Program-made: the position numbers and the translations under genes
In this document: positions 52,736 to 63,685 of the stretch, in pieces
Position numbering within the stretch: the first letter of the stretch is position 1
Layout: the number at the start of each line of letters is the position of its first letter
Assembly: GCF_050908995.1 (NCBI RefSeq)
Contig: NC_135124.1
Location: forward strand, 930,001-994,000
Origin: Andrena cerasifolii
Lineage: Eukaryota > Arthropoda > Insecta > Hymenoptera > Andrenidae
Reading direction: 5' to 3'
Length of the DNA stretch: 64,000 bases
Notes under the pieces: generated by a model
Databases searched by the model: none
What the model saw: only the letters and a program-made list of their open reading frames with translations
Told to the model about the DNA's origin: nothing

Positions 52736-52753
52736 ATCCCACTTCTGACACCA
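52736..52753 (-). promoter_or_regulatory. Primer-binding site, tRNA-Leu, of the gypsy element
   Basis: Minus-strand TGGTGTCAGAAGTGGGAT two bases downstream of the 5' LTR, matching the tRNA-Leu 3' end. Confidence 0.85.
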
Positions 52754-52755
52754 GT

Positions 52756-53638
52756 TGTTACGTCCTGAATGGACTTCCTGTAAATCACCCCGAGCGGTTG
52801 GAATGATTTACCGGGTTCTTGCTCTTTTAAAGGGCTGAGGCCCACCTTGACTATACTTACCGGGAATATGGACGGTGATAAGGGGGTTGAAATAATAGAG
52901 TACAAAGGATATAAGGGAGAAACGATAAAGATATATATATTGTTACATAAATAAGATTATCCTACCTCGAGACAGCGCTTCGTCTCGGCTGTCGCTCGCT
53001 GTGTCGCTCGGGTGTCGCGCGGCATGCTTGCCGTCTCGCGTTTCGGTCGCTCGCTGTGTCGCTGACCCAAGGGTAGGTCGTGGTCGCTCGCTATGCTCTC
53101 GGATGTCGGTGGCCTGGTGCCCGTCGTACCGCACTGTCTCTAAATGTCGTATTTCGACGCGGTCCTACGTCGGTCTCGATTGACGCGCAAGGGCTCTCCC
53201 GGCGAGGCCGTTTCCAGTATGTCGGACGGAGTTACCCTTCTTACGAATTACTATCGGCCGAGCGCGCTTCGCCGAATCTACGCGGAGACGTGGTCGCGGT
53301 ATCTAGACGGTCCCCTGGTCCGTCGTGACTTCCTAGCTCGAGCTCTCGAATAGGAATGATCTTTTCGCGGCTCTCGATCGCGGGCCGAACCTCGAATGAT
53401 CCCCACAAATGGGGAAAACTGCCCCGTCGGCACCTGTCGCTTGCTTCACTAGTTCCCCGATTATTGAGCAATAATCGGGGGCCCGGGCCGAGCGTGGTCG
53501 TTGTCCCTATCGCTGTTGCCACGGGCTCAGCGCCACGCGATTGCTACACGCGAGGCGATTCTGCTGAATCACCGGTGTCGCAAGGGAAAGCGACGCGTGG
53601 ACAACGAGCACGGGATGGACCGATAGGGGCATGTAACA
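52756..53638 (-). repeat. 5' LTR of the minus-strand gypsy element
   Basis: 883 bp from TGTTACGTCC to GCATGTAACA (plus strand). It contains a perfect hairpin at about 53456-53481 (stem CCCCGATTATTG, loop AG), which the 3' LTR has lost through an ~11-bp deletion. Confidence 0.9.
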
Positions 53639-53920
53639 GTAGTAATGAAAGGGGAGAAACCGAGCGCATGCGCGATCATCAGTCGATCGGCGGATCGACT
53701 AGAGAGCGGATCGAGTAAACGAAGGATTGAGCAATCTCGTGCAATGTCTCGAGCGAGACTGCGACGCACGCAACTACGAATCGATCTAGATCGTGATTGG
53801 AGCGCGCTCAAAGAGCGAAATGGGTAAAAGTACAGGTCATCGACCGATTCATGATTATTATCTCTCCGATATTCAGAGAACGAATAAGTTTTGCATTAGT
53901 ACTTTTAATTAGTATTCTGT
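53639..53920. other. Flank right of the gypsy 5' LTR
   Basis: Short frames only. If the element sits in the LINE, LINE sequence would be expected here, but I cannot recognise it, perhaps because it is past the LINE coding end. Confidence 0.25.
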
Positions 53921-53929
53921 GTAGCCCCT

Positions 53930-54110
53930 AAAACGGCTCCTGGACAACGTGAATCTTCCATTTTGGGTAGCCCCTGAAACGGCTCTCGGACAACGTGAAT
54001 CTTCCATCTCAGGTTGTTTCAGCCAACTCCTGAGCACCGTGGAAGTATTTATCTCAGATCGTTTTAATTAACGCCTGAGCACCGTGAAAGCAATTATCTG
54101 GAACAACTCT
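53930..54110 (+). repeat. Two short tandem repeats in a row
   Basis: A ~45-bp unit with GTAGCCCCTGAAACGGCTC and ACAACGTGAATCTTCCAT occurs twice (53932 and 53968). A ~50-bp unit with CCTGAGCACCGTG follows twice. No coding sequence is seen. Confidence 0.75.
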
Positions 54111-54269
54111 CTCTCTCTCTACCACTAAATAAACATTCTAAGTCCTCATAAATCCAGATTAAGCAATCCGATCAAATTCTATCATTGCCTAGCCATTAAG
54201 ATTAATTCCTGCTATATCGATCATAGGTATACTTTCTCTTTGTACTGACCACAAGTCGCAACCGAGATC

Positions 54270-54415
54270 AACCAATATCATTTATTATTATTTACGTTCT
54301 ATATCGGCCAAGCGTCATTTATTATTATTTGCGGTCTATATCGACCAAGCGTCGTTTATTATTATTTGCGTTCTATATCAACCAAGCGTCATTCACTTAC
54401 TATTATTTGCGGTTT
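54270..54415 (+). repeat. ~40-bp tandem repeat, about four copies
   Basis: Units share CATTTATTATTATTTGCGG, TCTATATCGACC and AAGCGT with a few changes. The AATAAA-type word GTGAATAAACG at 54482 and a TTACA end near 54601 suggest the tail of an old LTR, but I see no matching start or duplication. Confidence 0.75.
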
Positions 54416-54609
54416 ACACCTTTCTATAGTGACTAAAAGGTCATTAACTTTGTTAAATACTTACACGTAGACAGTGTTCTTAGTGAATAAACGCTATTAA
54501 GAAGAATTCTGGTTCGTGAAATTCATTTCTTTAATGCGCGCCACTCGAACCTATCCCGAAATCCTGTAACTCGCGTCAACGCCACGCCTAGAAACGTTAC
54601 AGCCCGGAG

Positions 54610-55190
54610 CTCTTGGCAACAGTACGCTTTCACGCCTCACAACGGTGTTACGTGCCGGCTACTTTTCAATTTCATGTTCCCGCGATATTTTCTAAAAATA
54701 TTGACAATTGATCCAACCATTACGTGTTATGGGAATTCTTCCTCAATCAATTGTCAACGATCTGTGAACCAAAACTCTCTGTAATCTAGCTAGAAGTCTG
54801 TCACGCCACGGCATACTTTCCCATGCGAAATTGTCGAATCTTCGAATGCTGCGCGACGTTCTTGGAACACCGGATGCGATAAGGTTCGAAAACCCAAGCA
54901 CTAAGAGGAACGGTCCGAGGCGACGACGTGGTGGGCCGCGTGCGAAGTGCGTGTTCAGCAGTTTGGCGCTCTTTGTGCAAAGTCCCAAGCGCTTGGGCCC
55001 TTGCGTTCGTTCGTTGCAGTCGGCTGGCAAATCACGAGTAGCGTAGACGTTCTGTCCGAAGGACATTTTGCATATTGTATAATAGGCATCGTGAGCTAGA
55101 GTTCCGTGTGATATATCAACGGAAAGACTCAGTCCCCGTAGAGACTTACTAAATTTTCAGTGTTTTACCTATTCTAATCACGTTTACTCT
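54610..55190. other. Stretch without recognised features
   Basis: Frames on both strands between 54743 and 55066 are Arg-rich composition products without motifs. No transposon terminus is visible. Confidence 0.3.
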
Positions 55191-55192
55191 AA

Positions 55193-55195
<3 letters not shown>

Positions 55196-55226
<31 letters not shown>
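55196..55226. repeat. (TA)n microsatellite
   Basis: Fifteen or so TA units followed by ACATGTACTTATAATTATC. Confidence 0.9.
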
Positions 55227-55230
<4 letters not shown>

Positions 55231-55329
55231 CTTATAATTATCATCCGACGAACAAAGTAAATTGTGTGTGTGTGTGTGAACTCTACGTGTCACGTCACCC
55301 GGCCGTAGAACCGCTCCAGTTCATAAGAG

Positions 55330-55335
55330 GGAGAG

Positions 55336-55376
<41 letters not shown>
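55330..55376. repeat. (GA)n microsatellite
   Basis: GA-rich run interrupted by a few C/G bases, ending GAGAGTAAGCC. A short (TG)n run lies about 65 bp to the left. Confidence 0.9.
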
Positions 55377-55377
<1 letters not shown>

Positions 55378-55379
55378 AG

Positions 55380-56420
55380 CCGTTTCCAAATTTAAAACCT
55401 TCTACTACCGAGTCGGTGAGTGATTTAAGTACTTATCTATGACATAGTACAGAAGTGACTGTTGATCCAACAACTCTGTTACCTTCCCTTCGGCGTGTAC
55501 CGCGTTTTTGCAAATTTTCTGTTTTCATGTAATTATAATCACCGACCGCATAACCTTTCTAAATTATCGTATTAGATGTATAAAACAGCAACTACATGCA
55601 ATAACTGATCCAACCACTTAATGGTTACGGGTTTACCCTCGATAAATTATTGTCCGTCAACTGTTATCTGACGTCCACGTTAATTCGTAATTGTAATTTC
55701 CGAAGCGAATTAGATTCTTGTATTCGATTGCAAAACTCTACAAACCGCATTTTGTACATTTATATCGCTAAACGAATACCATGTAAATTCCCCCATTTAT
55801 GTTCCACCTTTAATTTCCCTTTTGCTTATTTTGTAATACATGGTAACATTCACCTTAAATCTGTCTCATTTGTTTCGAACCAGTCCCTCCAAAATATCAC
55901 ATCCTGATTGAGCAACCTGCATTGGTTGTAGACAAAAGCCGTACCCCAAAACAATCCTGATTTTTCGCGTAATACGTGCAAAGTGCTAAAATCTTTAATT
56001 CGTTAAGCGTTGCGTGAGGAAAATTAGACTCAACCGCTCAGTCGCTTAAAATTTAACGCCCTCACGTAACAACAGCAACGTCTTTAATTTAAAGGTAGGA
56101 CGAAGCAGGCGGGACTACGCGCAGTTTTGGGTAATTTATGGCTTAGTTGGTTCTGCCTCGTAGCCGACGTGAACTCAGGGTGTCGGAAAAGGAAAACAGG
56201 ATTTTTTCTTTATAGCAACTCGAAGACTTTCTGTTTCTCTTCTTTTCGGACCCTTTCGAACCGAAACACGTGGTGTCTGCTGCATACCTCGAAGCAATGA
56301 AAGTGTAGGATGGTTCGTTCGTTGCACTTCTGCAAAGCACGTGTATTTCGAAATTGTGCTGGCTTCTTTTTACCTGAAGCCTTTTGTCCTGGTGGGAGTT
56401 AACTCATGATGGAACGAGAG
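55380..56420. other. AT-rich stretch without recognised genes
   Basis: Only short frames (for example 55650-55907 plus), none with a motif. No terminal repeats or RNA genes seen. Confidence 0.3.
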
Positions 56421-56427
56421 AAACTAC

Positions 56428-56685
56428 TTGGGGGTAGAGGAAGTTGCTTGGAAAAAATCCTGTCAGTCAGCTAGCAATCTCGTCACAGAAATGTTCTCCG
56501 CTCAGGAATGTTACGCCATGTTCTGGGTGTACGCCCGGATCAACGGGGACGCAAGTGCTACTGTGCGAGCGTTTGCACGGGAATACCCGCACATCCAAAC
56601 CCCCAGCGAGGATATGATTCGGCGTTTGGCGTCAAGATCATTCTCAACGGAGTCAATGATGTCGCAAGGCGTGCATAGACGCTGA
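56428..56685 (+). pseudogene. DUF4817-like helix-turn-helix fragment
   Basis: Residues from about 21 on read F-S-A-Q-E-C-Y-A-M-F-W-V-Y and A-S-A-T-V-R-A-F-A-R-E-Y-P, then P-S-E-D-M-I-R-R-L, close to the N-terminal helix-turn-helix module found in many insect transposon-derived proteins. The frame ends soon after, so the rest of a transposase is missing. A GC hairpin (GGCCCC...GGGGCC, 56724-56741) follows. Confidence 0.6.
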
Positions 56686-57125
56686 GGGTGGTCACATCGA
56701 GCAACTGCTGAACTAACAGTAATCGGCCCCTTTCGGGGCCACCAATTTTATAACGTAGGAACAACACGTTCCATGAAAAGTAAATTAAGTGATCAGTGTT
56801 AGTGGCCGTGCAGTGAAGTGAATATTCGGTACATTAATCCGGATGCACTTGACGTTGCGATCCTTACCTTCGGGTGGTGTCGTATACCTGCGATCAGCTG
56901 AGCACTGGGCGCAACTCTACCATAAATCTTTTCGTCCACCGATGACCAGGATCGGCACAGTGACCTACTTAGTGACACAGGTTTCCGAAATGGAAGGAAA
57001 GGAAGGAAAGGAATGCCCGTAAGGGTGAGTGTTATTTAATTTATTAGTGATTATTAGGTGTAGAAATAAATTCTGTTCGATTTTAGGGTTCAATAACAGT
57101 TTGATTTAAAAAATATGAAAACAAC

Positions 57126-57246
57126 TCAATCATCGAAATAATTTCCATTATTGTTAATTACCTTTTGCCATTTTTCTGGTAGCTTACGAATATCACTGCG
57201 ATAGAAATTCGGTTGCTTTATACCGATTATGTAAATCCAGTCTGAA
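57126..57246 (-). pseudogene. mariner transposase C-terminal fragment
   Basis: The minus-strand frame has Q-P-N-F-Y-R-S-D-I-R-K-L-P-E-K-W-Q-K and ends N-G-N-Y-F-D-D before a TGA at 57128-57126, the standard end of mariner transposases. The catalytic part is absent. Confidence 0.8.
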
Positions 57247-57469
57247 AGAATTTATTCATACACCTATTAATATTGTTTAAATTTAGTTATGTTGGCCGTG
57301 ATTAAACTACGGATTTTTACCTCAATAATGAATTATGATCACTTGTCGTACATTTTTTGTTACATTACCTTTTCGTTTATGCTTTATTTGAAAAAGAAAT
57401 TTGCGTATTTCTTGTCCTCTCACTTCAAACAATTATTATTTAAGATTCTGCTTAAAAAAAAACTGTGTA

Positions 57470-57718
57470 ACGCGGTTTCCTTCGATGCATGCCGACTTGC
57501 TTGTTCGTACGTTCGTAGTACAAGCGCAGCCGCCTACCGCGTAGCCAACGCTACAACGGGAGCTCGGGCGGAAGGCGCGCGCTCTGATTGGTCGGGGGTT
57601 CTTGTTAATATCTCGTTAACGAAACTTCGGACAATATTTTCGCTAAGGAAAAAGTTGTTTCAAATCACCCCCTGTGTCATCCCTTTCAAGAAACTCCGAC
57701 ATTTTTGGGACACCCTGT
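57470..57718 (-). repeat. Interspersed repeat with ACAGGGTGTCCC end
   Basis: Read on the minus strand it starts TACAGGGTGTCCCAAAAATG and continues through GAGTTTCTTGAAAGGGATG and GTTTCGTTAACGAGATATT. I recall this sequence as very common in ant genomes. It interrupts or abuts the piggyBac remnant at 57719 and ends in a TA-rich junction. Confidence 0.65.
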
Positions 57719-58588
57719 ATAATTTTAAAACCTACGTAGGAAAAGATGAAAATGATTCAAATGAGAAATCACCCCTTCGAAAATCAGGGAAGGTAGTAAT
57801 TGAAATGATTGGTGATTTAGGAGGACAAGGCCGCTCGTTATATGTGGATAATTGGTATAGCTCACCCAAGTTATTTTCAAAGTTGCATGGTGAAAAAACT
57901 AATGTTTGCGGAACTGTACGAAAAACCGAACGCATCTTCCAAAAACAAATACGAAGATAACCAAAAAGGGCGAGGTGAAAAAATTTAGTTCCTCGCAAAT
58001 GACCTTAATAGCATGGAAAGATAAAAAAGTCGTAACGATGCTTTCTACCATGCATTCGCCTGAAATGATCACAACTGATAAAATCACAGCAAACAAAATA
58101 AGGTGAAACCGAATATTGTATTGGACTACAATAATAGTATGGGTGGTATTGATTTATCTGATCAATATACGACGTCATATGGAATTATAAGAAAATCGAA
58201 GAAATGGTATAATAAAACTTTTTTTCATTTACTTGATATGGCAATGTTCAATTCATTTGTTGTGTATAATGTTATTTGTGTTGACAGAAGGATACAATTT
58301 CTTGATTTTCGCATGCGATTGGCTAAAGAACTGATAGAAAAACATGGTTATACACTTACTTATGCAAGAAAAAAAATTTGTCATAAAGATCCAATTAGAT
58401 TTGCAAATCGGCACTACCCGGCTGCTATTCTAGCAGGGGGAAAATCTGTTAGTAAACGATGTCTTTTATGCTATAAAAATAAGAAGATAAAGTGGGTTAC
58501 TACAATGTGTAACATTTGCAACAACATTCCATTGTGTGTAATACCTTGTTTTAAAAATTATGATGCTCACCAGAATCAAAATAAGTGA
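57719..58588 (+). pseudogene. piggyBac-type transposase, C-terminal part, frameshifted
   Basis: The first segment has Y-V-D-N-W-Y-S-S-P-K-L-F around 57840. A middle piece in another frame contains A-W-K-D-K-K-V-V. The last (58103-58588) has Y-N-N-S-M-G-G-I-D-L-S-D-Q with a conserved catalytic-region Asp and ends in a Cys-rich RING-like module (C-L-L-C-Y...C-N-I-C...C-V-I-P-C). Frame changes near 57950 and 58100 inactivate it. The N-terminal half is lost to the repeat at 57470-57718. Confidence 0.88.
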
Positions 58589-58599
58589 AGAAAATTTAA

Positions 58600-58715
58600 A
58601 AAGATGAAAAAAATACCATATGTATTGAAAAAAGTAAAAAAAAAACATAAAAATTAAAAAAAAAATAAAAAAAATAAAAAAAAAGTATATAAAAAAGAAC
58701 AAAACAAAAAAATTC
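58600..58715. repeat. A-rich low-complexity tract
   Basis: Runs of A with T and G interruptions downstream of the piggyBac stop. No other feature. Confidence 0.8.
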
Positions 58716-58849
58716 AGTGTAAAATCATTCCGTAACCTCCTCGTCGGTACACTCTGGGGTCGTGAAATTTTCACCAGCTAACTACGGGAGTAAGAGCTTA
58801 CTTATGAAATTGAATACAGTACGCATAATTTATACAAATCCCAACAATT

Positions 58850-59200
58850 CGCTAGCCATTTTGGTTCGGCCATATTGAGTCTGGCATATTGAAATTTAAA
58901 ATTCCACTGCCAACTTTAGATTCAGCGACCCCAAAAACCCCAATATACAATTTTTCTAAATCTCGATAATATTTTAATATTTGGCAGCCATTTTATGTCG
59001 GCCATTTTGAGTCTGCCATATTGAATTTTACAATTCCAATGCCAAATTCAGGTTCAGCGACCCCCAAAACCCCTATATACAATTTTTCTAAATCTCGATA
59101 TTTTAATACTTAGCAGCCATTATGGGTCGGCCATTTTTAGTCTGCCATATTGAATTTTACACTTCCAATGCCAAATTCAGATTCAGCGACCCCAAAAACC
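58850..59200 (+). repeat. ~130-bp tandem repeat, about 2.7 copies
   Basis: Units share GCCATATTGAATTTTACA, TTCAGCGACCCC and CAATTTTTCTAAATCTCG with modest divergence. The last unit is cut by the solo LTR at 59205 and appears to resume as CATACC after it. Confidence 0.85.
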
Positions 59201-59204
59201 ATTA

Positions 59205-59480
59205 TGTGGGAGATAGGAATTGGGAAACGGCAAAGCCAAATGCAAAACCCACAGTGTCTGTTTAATTCTTTATATTTCCGAGATGTTACTTGACTACACT
59301 TCGTCGCCGGACTGCCTCTCGATCTCTCGACGGCGAGTCACGCGCTAAGGACCGGGCGTTCTTATCTAAACAAATGCTGTCATCAAGACGGCAACGCATA
59401 TCGCGGAGGGCCCGAGGTGTTTATGCCTCGTTGCCCGACTCGACGCCGTAGGGATCCGAACTCAGATACATATTCCCACA
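59205..59480. repeat. Solo LTR, 276 bp, with perfect target duplication
   Basis: Starts TGTGGGAGATAGG and ends ACATATTCCCACA, giving a TGTGGGA/TCCCACA inverted terminus. ATTA flanks both sides (59201-59204 and 59481-59484). No internal element remains, so LTR-LTR recombination has removed it. The orientation and superfamily are not determined. Confidence 0.85.
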
Positions 59481-59489
59481 ATTACATAC

Positions 59490-60330
59490 CAAGTTTCATT
59501 TTGTTAGGTTTTTGGTAAATAAAATAGAATAGCGTACTGGTATAGAGAACATATAAAGGTGTATATTAGTTCAAATAGTAATAGTACAAAAATAATGCTT
59601 AATTGAAACGTAGTAATCGTTCGTCGTGGTACAACACTGTAGCCAACATAAAAAAAGGTAACTCTCTTTGTTGAAGCGTGAGTGAAACATGAGTAGAACG
59701 CGAGTGTTGGAAATGCACATCATTTTGTATCCCATAGAAAATATCCTATTTTAGGATAGGTCTTTTGTAACGGCACTAGTCGATTGTCGACCAGATGACG
59801 GCGTCGCAGACCTGGGTAGAGGTCATAAAGTACGGCGAGAGGGGTACATGGCGAGCGGCTATGCGCGATTTTGGGGAAAACCCAAGCGTCCTTTCCTTTC
59901 GGGTAGCAGTGACTCCCGCGCGATTTTTCGCGGTTGTTTCAGAGCCAATCAAATGACCAGGTTAAGCGTCAGTTTTTTCGGCGCTAGCAGCGACAGCGTT
60001 TCCGCTTTCGTGCTTTCTTTAGGGTAAGCGGGTGACGCTATGGTCACTTCCGAACGATCACTCAGACGAGCTACACCAGTCAATCTGTTAACTCAAGTTA
60101 TTCTTCCTAATATAGTTTAGTTGTATTTTGTGTGAATCATTGATTATATTCAATTTGTTGTACCTTTCCGCACAAACGACAGTCCATACATATTTGTACG
60201 TAAACGGTTCGGCAAATACGTACGAGCATTTGCGTACTCAACACTCTTTCTTCATCAGCATCACTATACCGTTTTAGTGACCTCACACGGGGAACAGTCA
60301 AACTAAAACTCTAACACATTCAAATCGTTT
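59490..60330. other. Stretch without recognised genes
   Basis: Mixed sequence with only short frames. No repeats or terminal motifs are evident apart from ordinary AT-rich runs. Confidence 0.3.
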
Positions 60331-60354
60331 GAAAATCAAAAAAGTTATTCCATT

Positions 60355-60460
60355 TGATCATATATGATACATAAGCAGAATTGGAAAGATTGTTTTGGTC
60401 ATATATAATACATAAATAGAATTGGCCAGATTTTTTTTTATCATATATGATACATTGCCA
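60355..60460 (+). repeat. ~43-bp tandem repeat, 2.4 copies
   Basis: CATATATGATACAT or CATATATAATACAT recurs at about 60358, 60400 and 60442 with AGAATTGG between. Confidence 0.75.
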
Positions 60461-60469
60461 GTTAACCGG

Positions 60470-61225
60470 TTAATATAATAACTAATATTGATAGACAATA
60501 AATACACATAGGTATGCAAGTGATGTTATATGTAAAATAAATGATGAAGAGATGTAATATGCAAGATGTTTTGAAGAAAAGCAGTAGTCTTCTGATTGCG
60601 CGTGATGCAGGTCAAATTTTTCACCCGCGCTCTTGTGTGGCACGTTCGAAACAGTGTAGCGCGCCAGAAAGCACCACAGTCCTGCCCGCGCAAACCTCGA
60701 CTCCAGAAGAGTTTACATAAGAGACAGAAAAGGTAGTTAGAAAAGAAAAACGGCACTTGAAACCAAGCGTTCGGCGTGGCGCGTGAACTTCCGACAGTGC
60801 GGAAAGTTCTGAAGCGCGCGCCGCGTCTGACAGCCAAGTCTCTGCGAGCCGCTACAAGCATTTGGAAGTAAACGCGAATTTTTTAAAACCAAACATTTAA
60901 ATACATTTACTTCCAGCTTTGTGGCTTCATTTGTCAATCTTTAGGGAATATAAAAAAAAATTGTATGCAAAAATAGTGGTTATATCCGGAGTTATACTGC
61001 TTTAACCCTCGCTAGGCTGTGCCGGAGTCATTTCTGACCCCCTCTAGAGAGGGACTCGCACACAGTGACAGAGTCAGTGGTGGGGACTCGCAGTCTCGAG
61101 AGCGACATGCACACACTGACGGTGCTGTCCGTGAAATCGGAAAGTGATGAACTCCTTCGCGGTATCTCGTGCACTACCACCATGTTGTTGCTATATGGAA
61201 ACGGATCGGACTATATATATAAATA
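60470..61225. other. Stretch without recognised genes
   Basis: Frames at 60526-60861 and 60737-60937 on the minus strand have no motif and overlap each other. Nothing else is seen before the foldback element. Confidence 0.3.
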
Positions 61226-61228
61226 TAT

Positions 61229-62371
61229 ACAGGGTGTCCCACTAAGGAGTGGACAGCGCGATATCTCTTAAAGTATTGTCGATAAAAATATAAAAAAATA
61301 GGGAATTGCATGGTTCGAGGGGGCCCATTTATTAGCGCGAACGAATTTTGTTTTCGATTATTATTTTAAAAGATACGATGGTCAAGTTCGGTTTTTCAAA
61401 TGGAACTATTTTTTTTGAAGACCTGAGTTGATAGTGCGTTCCAAGCCAAATTCAATAAGCTTTAATGTATACACTTTATTTCCACTGGGTTTTAAGATAT
61501 TGCGCTTGCAAATTTACTGATTTTCACTGCAAGAAACCCCTCTGGAATGGCAAAAACCGGGGGCGGTCTTACTGACGCCACGGGTGGCACTGCCTGTTGA
61601 AATGGATACTTACCTGCCAAAGGTCTACGCCAGAAATGGCAGGCCCAAAGGCTGGACAATTCTTTTCCGTCAGAAATGCTACTTAGGTAGGTATCGTTAC
61701 TTTTATTTCGCACTTGCTTCTACGCTCGGATGGCCGGTTCTTTTGGGAGGGATGCAAGTTGGATTGGTTCTGATACAATCTGCTCCCTATGGTTGAAATT
61801 TAGTCTAGCAACTTTCACTCCTCCTAACCTAACCAATCCAACTTGCATCCCTCCCAAAAGAACCGGACATCCGAGCGTAGAAGCAAGTGCGAAATAAAAG
61901 TAACGATACCTACCTAAGTAGCATTTCTGACGGAAAAGAATTGTCCAGCCTTTGGGCCTGCCATTTCTGGCGTAGACCTTTGGCAGGTAAGTATCCATTT
62001 CAACAGGCAGTGCCACCCGTGGCGTCAGTAAGACCGCCCCCGGTTTTTGCCATTCCAGAGGGGTTTCTTGCAGTGAAAATCAGTAAATTTGCAAGCGCAA
62101 TATCTTAAAAACCAGTGGAAATAAAGTGTATACATTAAAGCTTATTGAATTTGGCTTGGAACGCACTATCAACTCAGGTCTTCAAAAAAAATAGTTCCAT
62201 TTGAAAAACCGAACTTGACCATCGTATCTTTTAAAATAATAATCGAAAACAAAATTCGTTCGCGCTAATGAATGGGCCCCCTCGAACCATGCAATTCCCT
62301 ATTTTTTTATATTTTTATCGACAATACTTTAAGAGATATCGCGCTGTCCACTCCTTAGTGGGACACCCTGT
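61229..62371. mobile_element. Foldback element, complete palindromic copy
   Basis: Arms 61229-61770 and 61831-62371 are near-perfect inverted copies around a 60-bp loop. Outer ends are ACAGGGTGTCCCAC and GTGGGACACCCTGT, set in TA-rich flanks. The arms contain short matching frames on opposite strands, which are a consequence of symmetry. There is no transposase, so it is a non-autonomous, almost all-TIR element. Confidence 0.93.
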
Positions 62372-62629
62372 ATATATGATGGAAGGAATGCGTGCCGCCG
62401 GTAACGTGCGTAGTGCCGGGAGTATGCGAGGCGAGTGGAAGGGAGATAACGCGAAGCGAGCGAGCGTGGGGAGAACTGCGAGAGGGGACAACAGTCAGTC
62501 GTCATAAGCCACGCCGTGCGAACGTTAAGATTTATACATCTTTATATCTTTTCTTTTATTATTAAACCTCTTTTATGCAAATACACCAATTATTCGCCCT
62601 ATCACGACCCACCACATCCTACATTTATT
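62372..62629. other. Spacer between foldback copies
   Basis: About 260 bp, with an AG-rich first half and an AT-rich second half ending TATTAGGGG. No coding or repeat signal. Confidence 0.35.
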
Positions 62630-63685
62630 AGGGGCCCATTTATTAGCGCGAACGAATTTTGTTTTCGATTATTATTTTAAAAGATACGATGGTCAAGTTC
62701 GGTTTTTCAAATGGAACTATTTTTTTTTGAAGACCTGAGTTGATAGTGCGTTCCAAGACAAATTCAATAAGCTTTAATGTATAAACTTTATTTCCACTGG
62801 TTTTTAAGATATTGCGCTTGCAAAATTACTGATTTTCACTGCAAGAAACCCCTCTGGAATGGCAAAAACCGGGGGCGGTCTTACTGGCGCCACGGGTGGT
62901 ACTGCCTGTTGAAATGGATACTTACCTGCCAAAGGTCTACGCCAGAAATGGCAGGCCCAAAGGCTGGACAATTCTTTTCCGTCAGAAATGCTACTTAGGT
63001 AGGTATCGTTACTTTTATTTCGCACTTGCTTCTACGCTCGGATGGCCGGTTCTTTTGGGAGGGATGCAAGTTGGATTGGTTCTGATACAATCTGCTCCCT
63101 ATGGTTGAAATTTAGTCTAGCAACTTTCACTCCTCCTAACCTAACCAATCCAACTTACACCCCTCCCAAAAGGTAGATGCAAGTGCGAAATAAAAGTAAC
63201 GGTGCGCTTCTCGATACCGCAGATGTACCTACCTAAATAGCATTTCTAATGGAAAAGAATTGTCCAGCTTTTGGGTCTGCGAACCCTGTCGTAGACCTTT
63301 GGCAGGTAGGTATCACTTTCAACAGGCAATGCCACCCGTGGCGGCAGTAAGATCGACCCCGGTCCTTGCTATTCCAGAGGGTTTTCTTGCAGTGAAAATC
63401 AGTAATTTTGCAAGCGCAATATCTTAAAAACCAGTGGAAATAAAGTGTATACATTAAAGCTTATTGAATTTGTCTTGGAACGCACTATCAACTCAGGTCT
63501 TCAAAAAAATAGTTCCATTTGAAAAACCGAACTTGACCATCGTATCTTTTAAAATAATAATCGAAAACAAAATTCGTTCGCGCTAATAAATGGGCCCCCT
63601 CGAACCATGCAATTCCCTATTTTTTTATATTTTTATCGACAATACTTTAAGAGATATCGCCCTGTCCATTCCTTAGTGGGACACC

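Larger units (their letters stand above)
48612..52932 (-). repeat. Right arm of the 4.3-kb inverted repeat
   Basis: Its gypsy part (49772-52932) is continuous with the full 5' LTR, so this arm is the source. The left arm at 41960-46286 is the copy. Confidence 0.95.
29804..53638 (-). mobile_element. Errantivirus-like gypsy element, heavily interrupted
   Basis: Read on the minus strand the parts appear in order: 5' LTR (53638-52756), tRNA-Leu primer site, gag-RT (52603-51239), RNase H and spacer (to 49781), integrase (41930-41156 and 33899-33506), env (33514-31858), an accessory frame (31448-30981), purine tract and 3' LTR (30675-29804). A BEL/Pao element and a NOF/foldback element sit inside. 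The flanking tetranucleotides GTAA and GTAG match at three of four positions. It lies in a LINE fragment at its left side. Confidence 0.85.

Noticed and set aside
53932..54601. Possible solo LTR (TGTAGCC ... GTTACA with AATAAA-type word)
   Set aside because: No matching target duplication, no second copy in the window, and the interior is made of unrelated tandem repeats.
56724..56741. GC hairpin as a transcription terminator
   Set aside because: Intrinsic terminators of this kind are bacterial; the surroundings are insect transposon DNA.
60526..60937. Overlapping minus-strand frames with Arg-rich and hydrophobic parts
   Set aside because: Two frames overlap each other, neither has motifs or a plausible start context.
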